Positions 23,691-37,000 of a stretch of 64,000 bases of DNA are shown piece by piece. Made by a program: the position numbers and the translations under genes. The DNA comes from Coffea arabica. Taxonomy: Eukaryota; Streptophyta; Magnoliopsida; Gentianales; Rubiaceae. The stretch's first letter is position 1. Every line of letters starts with the position of its first letter. Below the pieces are notes generated by a model, which made no database searches, was not told the DNA's origin, and saw nothing but the letters and a program-made list of their open reading frames with translations. The stretch spans positions 4,814,501 to 4,878,500 of the forward strand of contig NC_092323.1 in assembly GCF_036785885.1 (NCBI RefSeq), written 5' to 3'.

Positions 23691-26600
23691 TAGCAGTATT
23701 ATAGACTTAGTTGTGTTAATGAATCACAGCAAAAACAGGGAGTTTGTCCGAGTCGAAGTACCATTATCACCATACTGATATGGGCTGATGATACTGCGAC
23801 TTCCTACTGTTCAACTCCACTCCATCACGCAAACAAAGAAAGAAAAGAAACCTAGCCAGTTGCCTGCCAGTAGCCACACCTCTGATTTCGCACTTGTTTC
23901 CAGGTAACCAATACTACCAGTACATAGTAACTACTCTGAAAACGATCCAACATCTCACTATACTTGGAAATACAAATTTTTTTAAAAAATAAAGAAGAAG
24001 GAGAAAAAAGAAGTTCTACTACCCTCAACATCAGACAACTAGAGAGAGATCTCTTGTGGGCTTTTGCTGTCTGTTACTATTAGCATTCACCACGAATAGT
24101 CAATTTTGAAAGCAGCATTTGTTCTTTCCATATTTGAAGACTTGTCTATTTCTCAATACATGTCTATTCACCTTCACTACTCATCAGCTGCATTAAATCT
24201 TGTTGAAGCTTATATATATAATTGGACAGGGTGCGATGGTACTTATAAGGTTTTACGGCGGTGAAGTTACTGTTACTACCCTAGACAGCTTCGAATTCTG
24301 TTGTTACAGATGTTCCTTCTTTAGTTTCATCTTCTCAGTACTAGTTTCACATATTATAAGAAAAAAAGCGTCTACAATTCCGTGTTCTCCCGGCGGACTC
24401 CACAACAGCAGTACTATTGGCTGCACAGTATCTTGCTGAGCCGTCGAGATCAACACTGCATTTGACATATTGATCTCGGATGCATGACAATACCTTTCCA
24501 ACTCCGCGTAAGTTGAACTTTATCTCAGATTTCTTTTGGATCGATTTTCCTTAGCTAACGTGATTTCTTCTCAAGATTGGTCACAGTATGGTTTGCTTGC
24601 ATTTAGTTAGATGTTTCTAGGTTTCCTTGTTGAAGCTTTGTTTAGTTGTATTTGAGTACATTGCCCGGATGTTTGTGATGTCTCTGCAAATGGATCTCAA
24701 CTATCAAGCCCAGCTGTCCAGGAAACCTTTGACTGCAAGAATATTTTATCAGTGTATATTCTTCATAGTATGTGAATTTCTGTAGTACCAAACTCGACAA
24801 CCACACGCAAACATTAATTTGACCATTAATCGACTAAATACGTTGTGCGGGATTAAACCCTTTCCGGTGCTGTTTTATCAAAGGCAGAAGCATCCATAGA
24901 CAGGGACTTGTAGATATATCAAAAGATATACTAAGTTTTCACCGCTCCTTTTTCTAGGGTTTAGCAGATGGCTTGACATGCTATATAGTATCCACAGGAT
25001 TTCTTGGTGGAAGCTTCTTTTACATGGTTAAGAAGTAACAGGAATCTTGAATGTCCGAGAACTTGATAAAGAGTAATCTCAGAACTCACGAAATATGGTG
25101 TCTTGTGGTTGCTCCAGCATGCTTGGAAGTTTAATCCTCAATCAATGTTGGATCACGTTCTCATTTCCGTTCATTCAAAATCTACAAGACGGATACTAAT
25201 TAGGGCCTATTGTCATTTAATTCCGCTTTTTAAGGGCTACAAGAAAAAATGATCATTTTAAAAAGTTGTTTAGCTATTGACATGGTGTTTTTGTCTATAA
25301 GTTTTGTAAATTCAGACACTGTTCTTGCCAGTTGCCAGTGGCTATAGCTGTTTTTGAGAATCTGACTTCTCAATAAAAAAAAAAAAGAGTTAAAACTTAA
25401 AAAGAAGAGAAGTAAAAAATGTAAACAAGAAAAAACCCCAAATCTGATTTTAAAATTAAATGCCATAGAGAAGAACTACCGGGTGCAAACTTGGACATCT
25501 AGCTACCTGAAAAACGAAGAAATTTATTTGTGAATTGAAAGAGTTTACAGGGGGGAGAATTACTAAAACCTAAAAGTTCACTTTCTAATAACATGGGTAT
25601 TAAACGCTTGACAGGCCGCATTTCTAATTTCTCTTTCTCTAATGCAGAAAAAGGCAACACCAAAAACAAAGTAGAAAAAAAAAAAAAAAGGAGATAAATT
25701 ACATCAATAGTTTCTTCACCAGAGGTAAACGTTGATAGCCTATTGCTATGGTGTCAAATTTTCAGATGTCATCATGCAGGTTTTTAGATAAACTAGCAAG
25801 TACGGTAGAAAAAATGTGATATTCAACCATTGCACTCTATGAAACGTTCTTCCTTGAAAGCAACAAATTCTAGCAAAAGTTTGCATAAATTTAAGATTGT
25901 AAACAAGTTTTTCCTCCCTGGCATAATTTTCGTTAGACAATTTTTCCTAGTACTTGTTTGTAGCATGTATACGTGTCTACACGCACACACAGAGACTCGT
26001 TTTTTTTTTCCCCGAAATTTAGTTTGAAAAACCACATCACATTTAGGTTTTCACCAAAAAAAAAAATCAGATTTAGGTTTTCAACCTGGATTGGTAGCTT
26101 TCTGCTTTTGATTACGTTGCACAACCCTATACTACTAAATCAGCATAAAATTCTAGAAGAGCTTGGGATATGAAGACAAAATAAAAAGAAAGGAGATAAT
26201 ACTGGTACAACCAAATTCCAACACCAGGATTCGTGAAGTTCAAATTAGGATATACTCCCAAGCCGAAATACAATTTTTGAGCCATCCCTGTACAAGTGTC
26301 CGGGAATACAAAAATGAAGACAAAATAATGCCCTTGCCCATATACTATATCACGCACATCTAGCGATTTCTGGCATCTTTTTTTTTTTATAAATTTTTTT
26401 TGGTGTAGAAAATGAACATTAAAGGAGAAGTTCTAAATAACAAGTCAAAGAAAGGAAAAACTTACATTTCACTTTATAAGACTTATGGCCAAATTCTTTG
26501 AGCTTCTTTTAGTATAAACTCGTATTTACACGGAAACTTGTGGATAACATGAAAGCCAGTCACAGTTATGAAAGTTCAGAAAATAGTTGGGGGTGTCAAA

Positions 26601-27063
26601 TAGCTCAACTTCTGCTTCATCAATCAAAACATGAGTTATATATGTTGATGGATTAGCTTATTGAGTTATATTTGTGAAAGAGGGATGCCCGCAACAACTT
26701 CAATTTTTGGCAGAATTAGGTGATGTGATTCCGATGACAAACAAAGGTTGGCCAAATTAGTTAAATGCTCATTAAAAGGAAAAGGAAGTTCTGAATTGAC
26801 GTGGTAACAAAACTTTCCATGTTTAGACTGGCTACTTTCACATAGCAAATTATATCCCAAAAAAAAAAAAAAGAAAACAAGAAAAAATTAGGAAAAAAAT
26901 TTCCAGATATGGAGAAACGGATCATGAACGTGCAGTACAGACAAAGAAATATCCGCTCAGGAATACAAAGAAGATCAAAAGAAAATTTCACCTTCAAGAT
27001 TACAGGGTTCTGGAGTTTCAAACTGAACCCCCCAAAATATAAATTGAAGGAGAATTACAAGAC
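23691..27063. other. Intergenic stretch downstream of the TCP gene, no gene recognised
   Basis: AT-rich sequence with several A runs (near 25377, 25676, 26863). Short open frames show no recognisable product. A small hairpin with a 9-bp perfect stem, CGAGATCAA, lies near 24444-24478; function unknown. Confidence 0.5.
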
Positions 27064-28403
27064 TTACGTGGATCTATGAATCTGCCTGCCACATGGAACT
27101 TGATTGTTGTTGCTTTTGTCCTCGGAAGGCTTCCCGCAAAATTGAAGTACTACAAAGAGATTTATGGGGATGAAGGAAAAGATCAACATTAAAGTGGTAA
27201 TTGAGTGTGTACACAACTTTACTTCCATATTATTCTTAATGGGTATTCTGAGTTACCTTTTGTTGAACTCGTGTTGGTAACAGCACATAAGCTAGAAGAT
27301 GTCATGCTGCTACTAATGCCCCAATTTCCATTCGTAACAAGTGACCAGCTGTCGAAATTTGGACTTGCTTCTTTGGAGAGAATGAGGTTTCTCTGAAAAC
27401 CTAGGATCGAAGAAGGCTTCGGCTTTCTTATGATCCTTGGGGAGTCTTGAGATATTTCTTCCGCGCCTATTGCGCCGGCTCGAGGATTAAAACAGAAAAA
27501 TCCATCATCCTCTTGGATACTTGCATTCAACTTCAAGGAGGAGATCGTACCAAGCATGCTGGAGTCTTTAGTTTTGCAAGTGCCAATTTGGCTCCAAGCT
27601 GCAGGCTTTGTATGGTCTGGACTGAGGGGGATTAGATCAGGTGACTTCTGGTCAATACTCAGCTTCCTCAGGGAAATTTTTTCTCTTGTTCTTTCCCTAG
27701 CTCTTGCTCTCGCCTTTGCCCTAGACTCTTTTACAAGTTTACTTAATGCAACCATCTTTGGATTTTTTGCTTGATTAGTCTTCTTTCTCTTCCTCTTGGA
27801 AGCTGTCTTCTTTGATTCATCTTCTTTAGTGTTTGTTCCTGCAGCCACAACATTGCCTGCTTCAGACCAAAAGCATAGACACTTTGCATTTGCATCATGA
27901 TCAGTATCCTTCATGTCTAGTAGTTCCTTAATGGCAGCTTTTGACTTGGTGAGCAGCCAATCTAGAGTTTGGCTTGCTTTATCATAGCCTAGCAAGTCTT
28001 GAAGACCGAAAAACTTTCGTGCAATGTCCATGGACAGCCTAACTCTCCTATCCCTTGGACCTTGGGCTGTACAAATCTTGCTGTGCCGATCCCTTTTCGC
28101 CGGTTGCTTCCTTCTATAACGTGTGTGGAGAGGAGTAGCACTAGATATTTGTGGGTTGTTGGTCGATGCAGTAGTTGTCTTCTTGGTTGAAGTGGGAGTC
28201 GTCATCGTGTTGGCAGTTTCGATCATGGGCGCTACAGCAAGGTAATGAGAGAGCAGATCCTGGTGATGAAGAAGAAGAAATGCTTCATTATTGCCATTGA
28301 GGCCGAGGGTACTGGAAGTAGAGGAGGAGGTGGTGGAGGAGGGAGGGTACAGGTATGGTGAAAGCTGTGCAAAATGTGTAATCTCACTGCCAGAAGAGAA
28401 CAT
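27064..28403 (-). CDS. CYC/TB1-class TCP transcription factor, BRANCHED1-like, 2 exons
   Basis: DNA-binding regulator; BRC1/TB1 proteins repress axillary bud outgrowth. Exon 1 is 28403-27257 and exon 2 is 27149-27064, joined by a 107-nt GT-AG intron with matching phase, giving 410 aa. Seen: a TCP domain at about residues 103-162 starting [20 protein letters not shown], with helices [17 protein letters not shown] and [16 protein letters not shown]; and an arginine-rich R domain at about 221-242 ([20 protein letters not shown]). TCP plus R domain defines the CYC/TB1 class. The region between them has [10 protein letters not shown] where relatives have an ECE motif. The short last exon encodes [16 protein letters not shown], like the FGKPWE-type tail of BRC1 proteins, which supports BRC1 over CYC2 types. 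Without the intron the frame would read 12 more residues and stop at 27219; I prefer the spliced form. The 5' neighbour region is the long gene-poor stretch. Confidence 0.9.
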
Positions 28404-28781
28404 TTTTTTGTTTCTTTTTAGTATTGGGCGATCAGTTAGCTAGCAATCCTACCAACACTCAACAGTCACCTCAAGATTCTCAGAGATACAATACTTATGA
28501 TTAGCAGGCTCCATGAACTTAGGCATTCATCAGCTTGAGAATACATATCTGTGTTAGAAATCTGTTTTTTGTCTAGGGCTAGGGTTAGGAAAGTGGTATT
28601 ATTGAAGGCAAATGACGGAAAGGGGATTCAGAATCCATGTGCTGAGTGGGAAGTGTTGGAGAGGGGTCAGTGTCGCCTGTCACGTTGATAAGTGATTCCA
28701 TTTGGGGAATAAAATAGGGGCAATTAGCAATTTTTCCTTCCGTTCTGTTTTTAGCAAAATTTCCGACCAATTTCTAGATGG
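28404..28781. other. Upstream region of the BRC1-like gene
   Basis: Probable leader and promoter of the TCP gene. No TATA box could be assigned with confidence. Confidence 0.4.
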
Positions 28782-28928
28782 GAAATATTTTTGTACCCTA
28801 TTTTAGCATAATTGCACACTATTTTTTTTTTTTGTATCTCATCCTATAGTTTGATAAATAAAAAATATATGACTAAAATGATAGTAGGAGTGTGAATAAC
28901 AAAAATGGGAGTATAAATAATATTTTCC
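28782..28928. mobile_element. MITE-like element, related to the one at 48491
   Basis: Imperfect inverted ends: AAATATTTTTGTACCC on the left and the inverse of AAATATTATTTATACTCCC on the right. The internal sequence (GTGTGAATAACAAAAATGGGAG) resembles the right end of the element at 48491-48606. About 147 bp. Confidence 0.5.
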
Positions 28929-31900
28929 TTTCTGAATCACGTGTGATTATTATAGATGGTCAATTATTTGTTGAAGATTTATATAGTCGAATTCAATTGT
29001 GTTGACAGATATGGATCAATTTTTTAAAAAAAATATGTATGTACAAATGAAATTCAATTCGTTTTCAAAGAATGTCCGAAGTTTAATAGTGGATCCTGGT
29101 GTTTCTATATATTTATGAAAATTTAACTGCACAATAAATCGAACCTTACCTATGATTAACTGGTGCCTTGTGATGATTTCATTGCTGGATGGAGGAAGAT
29201 TCATATAAACAGAGAGCAAATTGGGACTTAGTCAAGGAGCTTGACCTGCATCATAGTTGCTTCAGATGATGACTGTTGTATAGAATACTGATCAATATAA
29301 TATGTGTATGGTATAGTTCCATCCTGATGTAGTGTTTGAAGTCTTTGTATTCCTTGTATGCACTCAATTTGCTGATCAATGAGAAGAGAAAATTTGCCCC
29401 AAAAAAGAATAAAAAAAAAAGATGATTACGCAAATGGCTATAGACAGGAAAGAAATTTATCATAGTTGAGTACGCAAACAAATGGTCTCTTCGCTTTTGT
29501 CATATTCAATATTATTGTTTCTCAATATCAAGACCAGCTTCTTAATGCTTGAGTCCAAATTTTGTCATAGAATTTTCTTTGACACATAATATTACTTCGC
29601 CATATGTATGTAATTTCTTCAATTGCAGAAAAATGGCTACTTCCCCTGTGTATAATCTGTGTTGCATGCAGATGAGTGGGAGCGCAAAATCCAAATCACT
29701 ACAAGGTCCTGTGTCACTTCGGAACAAGAAACTCTAGCGAAGAAAACAAGAATGTCAAGAAAAATTTTAAAAAAAAAAACAGAAAAGTGGGTTTAAATCC
29801 AAACCTCTTAGATGACAATAGTTAAAAAGGAAAAAAAAACACACAGATATACAACAGATACATAATAATACACAAGAACAGAAAGGAACATAATAAAGAT
29901 ACAATGAACGCAGATATTTTTACAAAATATACACAACTAATGTCTAATCTAATCTGATCTAATCACTAATTGATTGAGTCAGTCAAGGTAAATATCACCA
30001 TGTTGACTCCTAATATACAAGATACATATCTTAACAGTAAACGTGCACCAACAACAAATGGTCCTCGTAGGGTTTCCATGTCCTTGAGCTGTACGTCGTG
30101 GGCCTGACGGTCGACCATGCATCAACAGTACAAGGCACAATCCTGGGGCTGTTCCTGTAACTGTGCAAGGAGGCTCCACGTATTGTCGAAGATCTCAAAG
30201 CAAACGACAAATTACTACTTGTCCGTTGCCTTCGGAAGCATTCAACATCTTCATAAAGTATTGCCTTCTGAATCATTCAACATCTTCACAACCGCTGCTG
30301 TTTTCTGCTTTAGCGATATGCTTTGACACATCTTCTGTAATTAATTCCTGTTTGAACTGGCATACAGGTCTTTTTCTCTCCTTTTTCATGTACTCATCTA
30401 TCAATATGTAAGACCTGAGACCTTAAGTGAGTGAGCCGTCGTGTCTTTCCGTACAGGTAAGCTAAGAGCTAGCTTGTATTATCTTGATGGAGTATTTGGA
30501 GTCTTGGATATTACTGGTAGTCCATATATGATGTACCCTATCAAATAGAGATATCTCTTAGTAGTTCTTAACCGAGGACAAACACCTATACCTTTCGACC
30601 CAAAAGTGGGATGCGTTTTGACGTTTTCCAATAAGAATGGTTTTCAGGTTGATACTTGGTAATTTTGCATGAATTTTTCTAACAGCAGCACTCATTGGTT
30701 TAGTTAAATTTCACATTTTCAAAACAATACCCAACGCTTGCAACCTCCTTATTAAGATTAGCATATATTCTGGCCTTCCTAGTCCCGTTAACCAGGTGTG
30801 ACTTGATAGTTTCTCGAATCTTGCTAAATGAACAACTTTCTGCAAGTCATTTTAGGAATTTAACAAGCGGGGAACAAAAAGAGGATTTGAACATAGAATC
30901 CTAATCTTTTAGATCCCAATTTTAACCATTAGATCAAAACTTTTTTGGGCTACCGTCTAAATTGTGGTGCACTGCTATCAAGACTTTTTCGGCTACTGTC
31001 TAAGCTGTGGCGCACTGCTATAAACAACTTTGTGATCATTTAGGGACCTTGAAGATACTCGTAGGCGATTGTCATCGTTAGTCTCAATTTTTATTTGCTT
31101 CCCAGTATTGGAGGAGACGAAGTTGATCTGATGATAAGTAGTTTTTTTTTTTTTTTTTTGAGGAAAAATATGTAGCTATTATATGCCATTTTGAACGACA
31201 TCTTCCAGAGTTGGTCAGAAACGATTAAACCAAGAAAAAAAAAAAAAGGAGTTTTTAGCAGCTGATAGTAAGAACAAATTCTAAAACTTCTCATACTTCC
31301 GAAAACCTGATTGGATTTTCAATATAACAACTTTGTATATTGCGCATTAGTCCTTACCATGTTGTATGTCACCGCAGCCTTGTTCCATAAACCCTAGCTA
31401 ACGTCCAAAGGTTTAAAAAGAGGAAGCGTTGGACAAATATTTGGACTTTCTTTTTACCGAGTTTCCTGTGCGTTGTGGTGTATCTCGTCTTGTCTAAAAT
31501 GAGATCCCTCAGCGGCTCAGCCCTCAGGTTAACGTAATAGCCTACGAACGAGAAGGACATTACGGGAATCTGGAAATCGCCAACCTGTTTGATTTACCAG
31601 AACAATTCTCAGACGTCTAACCTTGCGGAGTGTTGTGAAAATAAAATAAAATAAACGATCAGCAATTGTCATACAGTACAGCAGTAGTAGGAAAAATGTG
31701 TCAGCTGCTCCAGAAGAGTCATTCCACCGTTCAAAGTCAAGCTGGACCTGCTCATTAGCTTTATGTCTTTACTTATATCTAGTACCATCATTATTTCACT
31801 ACCCCAATAGGAGGCTCATTATCTTTATGTCTTTACTTATACTACTATTTGTTAGCTAGTACCATCATTCTTTCCCTCCACTAACAGAGGCTCGTTATCC

Positions 31901-31936
31901 TTGCGTCTTTAGAACCATCATTATTTCACTACACTA
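28929..31936. other. Gene-poor stretch, nothing recognised
   Basis: AT-rich with A and T runs. An 81-codon minus-strand frame at 30031-30276 looks compositionally normal but resembles nothing I know and has no supported splice partners. No other feature seen. Confidence 0.45.
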
Positions 31937-31945
31937 TTTGGAATA

Positions 31946-32995
31946 GGGATAATTTCAAAAACCTCCCATGAGGTTTTTGACTATTTTACTGGCATCCCTT
32001 CGAATTTCAAGAATTACACTAACTTCCCTTGTGATTAATTATCTTGTAACATTTAGGTGCAGTTGATAATTGAAAATTGATATTAGGAGAGAGTGTGTTT
32101 GGATAGAAGATTATTTGAAATAATTATTGTAACGCTTTTTGTGATACGATGTATATAAGATAATAAGATGATTGAGAAGATAAAAAGATATATTGGAAAT
32201 TGTGTTTGTGATATAAATAAATAATTTTTTTTTCAAATCATGGTTATCCAAACACACTCATATGATTCCATTATTGTCTCTCATATATTACATTATTTAA
32301 TTAATTTAATCTTAAACCACATATTAAAGAAACGCACTAAAATTAATGTTTGTCATTAAGGATCAAATCTAATATAGCATCAAAAAATAGTACTTTATCA
32401 TTTTATTTTTGTCACTTAATACAATATTCAAATTACTCTTGTTAGTTACATACCCATTATCAAACGTAATCAACAACAAATAATCAAAAAATTTGCAATC
32501 AAAATATTACAGAGAACAAACTTTAACATCATAAATATTCTTGTCAACATATTAAAATTAATTGTTGAGATTTTTATGGTATTAAAATTCATGCTTTGTA
32601 ATATTTTGGTTACAGGTTTTTTGATTATTTGTCGTTGATCACGTTTGCCAATGAGTTTGTAACTAAAAAAGCAATCTAGATCTTACATTAAGTAAAATAT
32701 GTAAAATAATATACTAGTTTTGATACCATATGTGATTTTATCTCCGATGATAAATAATAAATGCTAGTGTTTTTTAATGTTTGAACAGATATTAGATTAA
32801 TTAAATAATCTAATAGATGAAGGGTAATGGTGAAATTATATTATCTTTTCTATTCTAATATTGCTTTTAAATTGTTGGTTAGATTTAGATGTTACAAGAT
32901 AATAAAATTTAAGGGAGATTAGTATAATTTTTAAAATTTAAAGGAAGATCAGTGAAATAGTCAAAAACCTCAAGGGAGCTTTATGAAATTATCCC
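31946..32995. mobile_element. Non-autonomous Mutator-like element (TIR element), 1.05 kb
   Basis: Ends are inverted: GGGATAATTTCAAAAACCTCCC on the left and its near inverse, ending GAAATTATCCC, on the right, with similarity continuing for about 60 bp. The termini match those of the element at 33343, so both belong to one family. Flanking 9-mers TTTGGAATA and TGTTCAATA agree at 6 of 9, a possible decayed duplication. No transposase is visible. A small MITE sits inside at 32091-32259. Confidence 0.7.
32091..32259. mobile_element. MITE-like element nested in the Mutator-like element
   Basis: Ends are GAGTGTGTTTGGATA and its exact inverse TATCCAAACACACTC. About 169 bp, non-coding; same family as 22259-22439. 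Its position inside a larger TIR element shows it arrived later. Confidence 0.65.
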
Positions 32996-34018
32996 TGTTC
33001 AATACCATTACTTTCTAATCTTAAGTTGGTTCGTTCGCTGCCAAGATGCTACTAGGCATAAAGATTCTAGTTACGGGGCAATAAGCCCCAACTTGCACCC
33101 AATCCCCCACCCCTTTTCACGCCCTTTTCGTTCCTCCTCAATTGTACTTACTAGCCCTAATGATTTACACGATGAGTTAATTGTATGTAACATTTCTGTG
33201 TAGTTCAAACATTTTTTTGGTGGTCTCCTGTTGACGAGTTTATCCACTTATCTTGAATTCCTGACATTTTATTATTACCAAAAAGAAAATTCCTGACATT
33301 TTACAATCATTTAATTTCCACTTCTTTATCCCAGCAAAATAAGGGATAATTGCAGAAACCTCCCCTATGGTTTGAAAAATTGCACTAACATCTCCTGAAC
33401 TTACTAATCCTTTGCAAATTCAGTCCAAACGATTAAAATATTGTTTTAGGGAGAAAAATTAGAATTTTGTACCAGATTTGCCCTTTGTGCTACATGTCCA
33501 ATGAATGACAAAATACTACAAATCAATTAACAATTAATAAACTTTAAGGGGTGTAGTTTATGGGCAAATACGCATTACCTATTTAAAATACCAACTCTTT
33601 ATGGGTATTTTACTTTCAAATATTTAATTTATGATAAATATATCAATGTTTGTAAGTAAAATTCAAAAAGTGTTACAGAAATATTCTTACAAAAAGGAAA
33701 TCGGTAGGTTATCTATTTAATATAAATTAAATATTTAAAAAAAGGCCCATAAAGTATTAATTCTTTATGGTTTTCATCCATTAGATGAGTAAAGTATTAG
33801 CTTTTTATGGACATTTTATTCTGAATCATTTAATTTATGTTAAATACATAAATGTTTGTAACTAAAATTGAAAAAGTGTTACATTAATATTTTTACGGAA
33901 GGGAAACTAGTAGGTTTTGTATTTAACAAAAATTAAATATTTGAGAATACAAAGATTTGAGACAAATCTTTTGAGATATCCCAAAATCGAAAATATGACA
34001 CTTTCAATGAGATGGAAG

Positions 34019-37000
34019 TAGGCACGGCCACGGTTCAGGAACCGTCGGTTCTGGTTCTTCAAAGAGGTAGAACTAAAACCGCACCATATAAGATGGTTCT
34101 GGTTCCAGAACCTTCGATTCTGGTTCTTCAAAGAGGTAGAACCAGAATCGCATAGTTCTGATTTTGGTTCCTTATGGTTCTGGTTTCCGGTTCCGTATGG
34201 TTGTATACAATTTTATTTAATTTCTTATCCTTACTAATTTTAATACGAATATAACAATATATTTAAAATTTCAAATAAAATGTAAAAAAATAAATACAAA
34301 ATAAAGATCATATTTTAATTTTATTATTATTCTACAAAGTAAGAAGTAATAAATAGATAATATAAATTTTATGAAAAGTACATTACATTGTCAAATTTAA
34401 AAATACATTACACTATCAAATGGTTGTTATGTGTTGACTTTCTTGAGTTGGACAATCATCAATGTTGAAGATTCCATTTGAAGAAATATTACAAAAAATA
34501 TTTTTTTGCTTGCTTGATTTTGAAGATGAGCTACTACCATCAAAACTTATCATTTGATAGCAAATAAGCAAAAAGAAAATTGTAAGTAATAATTTAATAC
34601 TTACAAAATATAATGATACATATTAGATGAATAGAAAGAATTAAATAATTAATAAAATATATAGAAAGTCCATAAAATTTAAACTTTCTTAAAACCTATT
34701 AAAAACAACTATTTTTTTTTAATTATCTCACTACTTATATTAATTATTTTTAACGGTTCTGAAACCGACGGTTCTGGTTCTGGTTCTATTTTTTATAGAA
34801 CCAGAATCGGAACCTTTATCCAAGGTTCTACCACAGTTCTGGTTCCGGTTCTGGTCCGGTTCCAAACGGTCCGGTTCCGGTTCGGTTCCCGGTTCCAAAT
34901 AGAACCATTGTAAGAACCCGTATTTTTCTCATTTTCTAGGTTTTATTATCTTTCATGGCTTGTTTTCTGCATTTTCGTGATTAGGAAAAATTCTAGATAC
35001 TTTTAAGGAGCAGATATAGTTTTGAGATGATTTTTCTAGTATCGAATAGGTTTTGAGAAATTAAGAGCGTATACCGGACGTGGGACCCACTAGTGCGAAA
35101 AGTTCGAAAAAATTCGGCAATCTAGGTTAACTTTTGGATATTGAAATTAGTTTACCGGGTGTTAAGAGATAAGTAGATGTTACAATTTGGATTGGTGTGA
35201 GAGGAAACAAAGTGATAGACTTGCATTAAATAAGTGACAAGTGTCACCATTTGATTGGAGGGACTTGTAAGACTACTATTCATTTTCTTACCATTGACCA
35301 AATAAATCAAAAAAATACCAAAAATTCACCATTTTCTCTTCCTCTTGGCCGAGCTCTTCAAGCAACAAAAGAAAGAAAACTCTTCAAGTTTTTGGTTTCA
35401 ATCTTGCTTCAATCAACTCACTCAACCATCCAATCTTGTTTTTGCTCCATAAAATCACTTAAGGGAGTGATAGTGAGGTGTTGTGTGGAGTTATTTGGAA
35501 AGCTAAGAGGACTAGTTGCTCTCTCTCTTTTGTTTCTAAGGTGAGTTGTGAAGAACCCCTCTCCTCCCTCTAATGATGCTTAATTTATGCTTAGTGGTGG
35601 AATAAGATGCAACTTTATGGATTATATTGTGATTTTTGGTTGAATTGGTGAACTTTTGTAATTATTGGGGATTTTTCTGTTTTAATATGAATATGATTGT
35701 GTGGCTATGTATGATGATTGGAAATGGTATGTAAGGGATATAGGAGGTGGAAAAAGTGGATAATTGCAAGCAATTTTTGTTTTGGAAGAAAATTGAAAAA
35801 ATTAGGGTTTGATGTTCTTCATTCTGCCCGGTACTGTAGCTCATATCTATGGGCCGAATTGGCCTTGGATTAAAACATGAAAGTTGTAGGGAATGATATT
35901 TTAGAGGGTCCTGCAAAATTTTAGGTCAATCGGAGTAGCGTAGCTTGAGAAAAGTCGAAATTACCTTTGCTGTCCTGGTTTTACCCGAATTTGGGAATTG
36001 CTTCTGTAATTGGTTATTTTGGTTAGGAATGCTTGCGAATTGGTTGTTGAGGTCTTCTGATGAAATGTAGCCCTGTTTCTTACCTTTCAGCCGGTTTTGA
36101 AATTTCTGGATTTGGACTTAGGTAGGCTTATTTATGATGTTTAAACCAGAATGCGTTTAGTGAATCTGTTTTTCCGGTTCTGGTGTAGTATCTTGCATTT
36201 TTGACCTTGTTACACTCGAAACTGGATAGAGTTGCCTTCTGGAACATTGTAGCCCTATCTCTTAGCTTCGAAACGGTGGGTCTTGCACCTTAATTCGATA
36301 AGCGTAGTGCCATTGGCACCATTACCGGAAAATGAGGTCAAAAACTATTTTTTTCAGGGCTAAAGCTAATTCCATTTCCGGATTTTCTGGTTTTCCCCTA
36401 ATGCTTGTATATGCTTATGGAACCCTATTGGGGTCGTGTTTGGCATTGGTTTATGGCTCGTTATCGAGTCTCATTGTACTTGTTTGCATGTTTTAGGGCG
36501 TGACGGTGGTTCACGACGTTCTTTTGACGGAAGTGCATGAAACACCATTTGCAAGCTTGGTGAGTGTACTACTCACTTGTGTGTTACTATATAGCTTTGA
36601 TACTTGAACTTGATGAGTTGAATGTTAATTGATTGAAGTGAGAGCGTACTTTATCACTCTCACTTATTGTTTATCATGTTATTGGAATGTTACATGAAAT
36701 GTTACATGAAATGAAAGTACTTGACTTGGTGTCGATTGGACGAGTATCCAACGACTACAATTGTTATCATTGAGCTCAACCCCATTGGTAGTTGATTGAA
36801 TCGAGCCGGCGAGGGTTTGGTCGTGCCAATTAATGATCCTTGGGGAAATGTTATATGGAATATTGTAGTATGAGAGACTCTCGATTCCGGTATACTCGAG
36901 TAATACTACAGCGCAAGTATTTGGAGTTCGGGCCCGGTAGGGGGATGTTAGGTGGAAGGAATGGAAGTAAAGTGAAGTCTACGGTTGGTTACTTTTAAAC

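Noticed and set aside
24480-24520. TTTCCAACTCC as a miR482-like mature sequence
   Set aside because: The match stops after about 11 bases and no precursor-size hairpin surrounds it.
28570-28590. AGGGTTAGG as an interstitial telomere repeat
   Set aside because: Only a single unit; too short to mean anything beyond a possible telo-box.
30031-30276. An 81-codon minus-strand frame as a new gene
   Set aside because: Composition is plausible but nothing is recognised and no neighbouring exon joins it; evidence is too thin.
35251-35544. A 97-codon frame inside the solo LTR
   Set aside because: It lies within a non-coding LTR and has no similarity to retroelement proteins.
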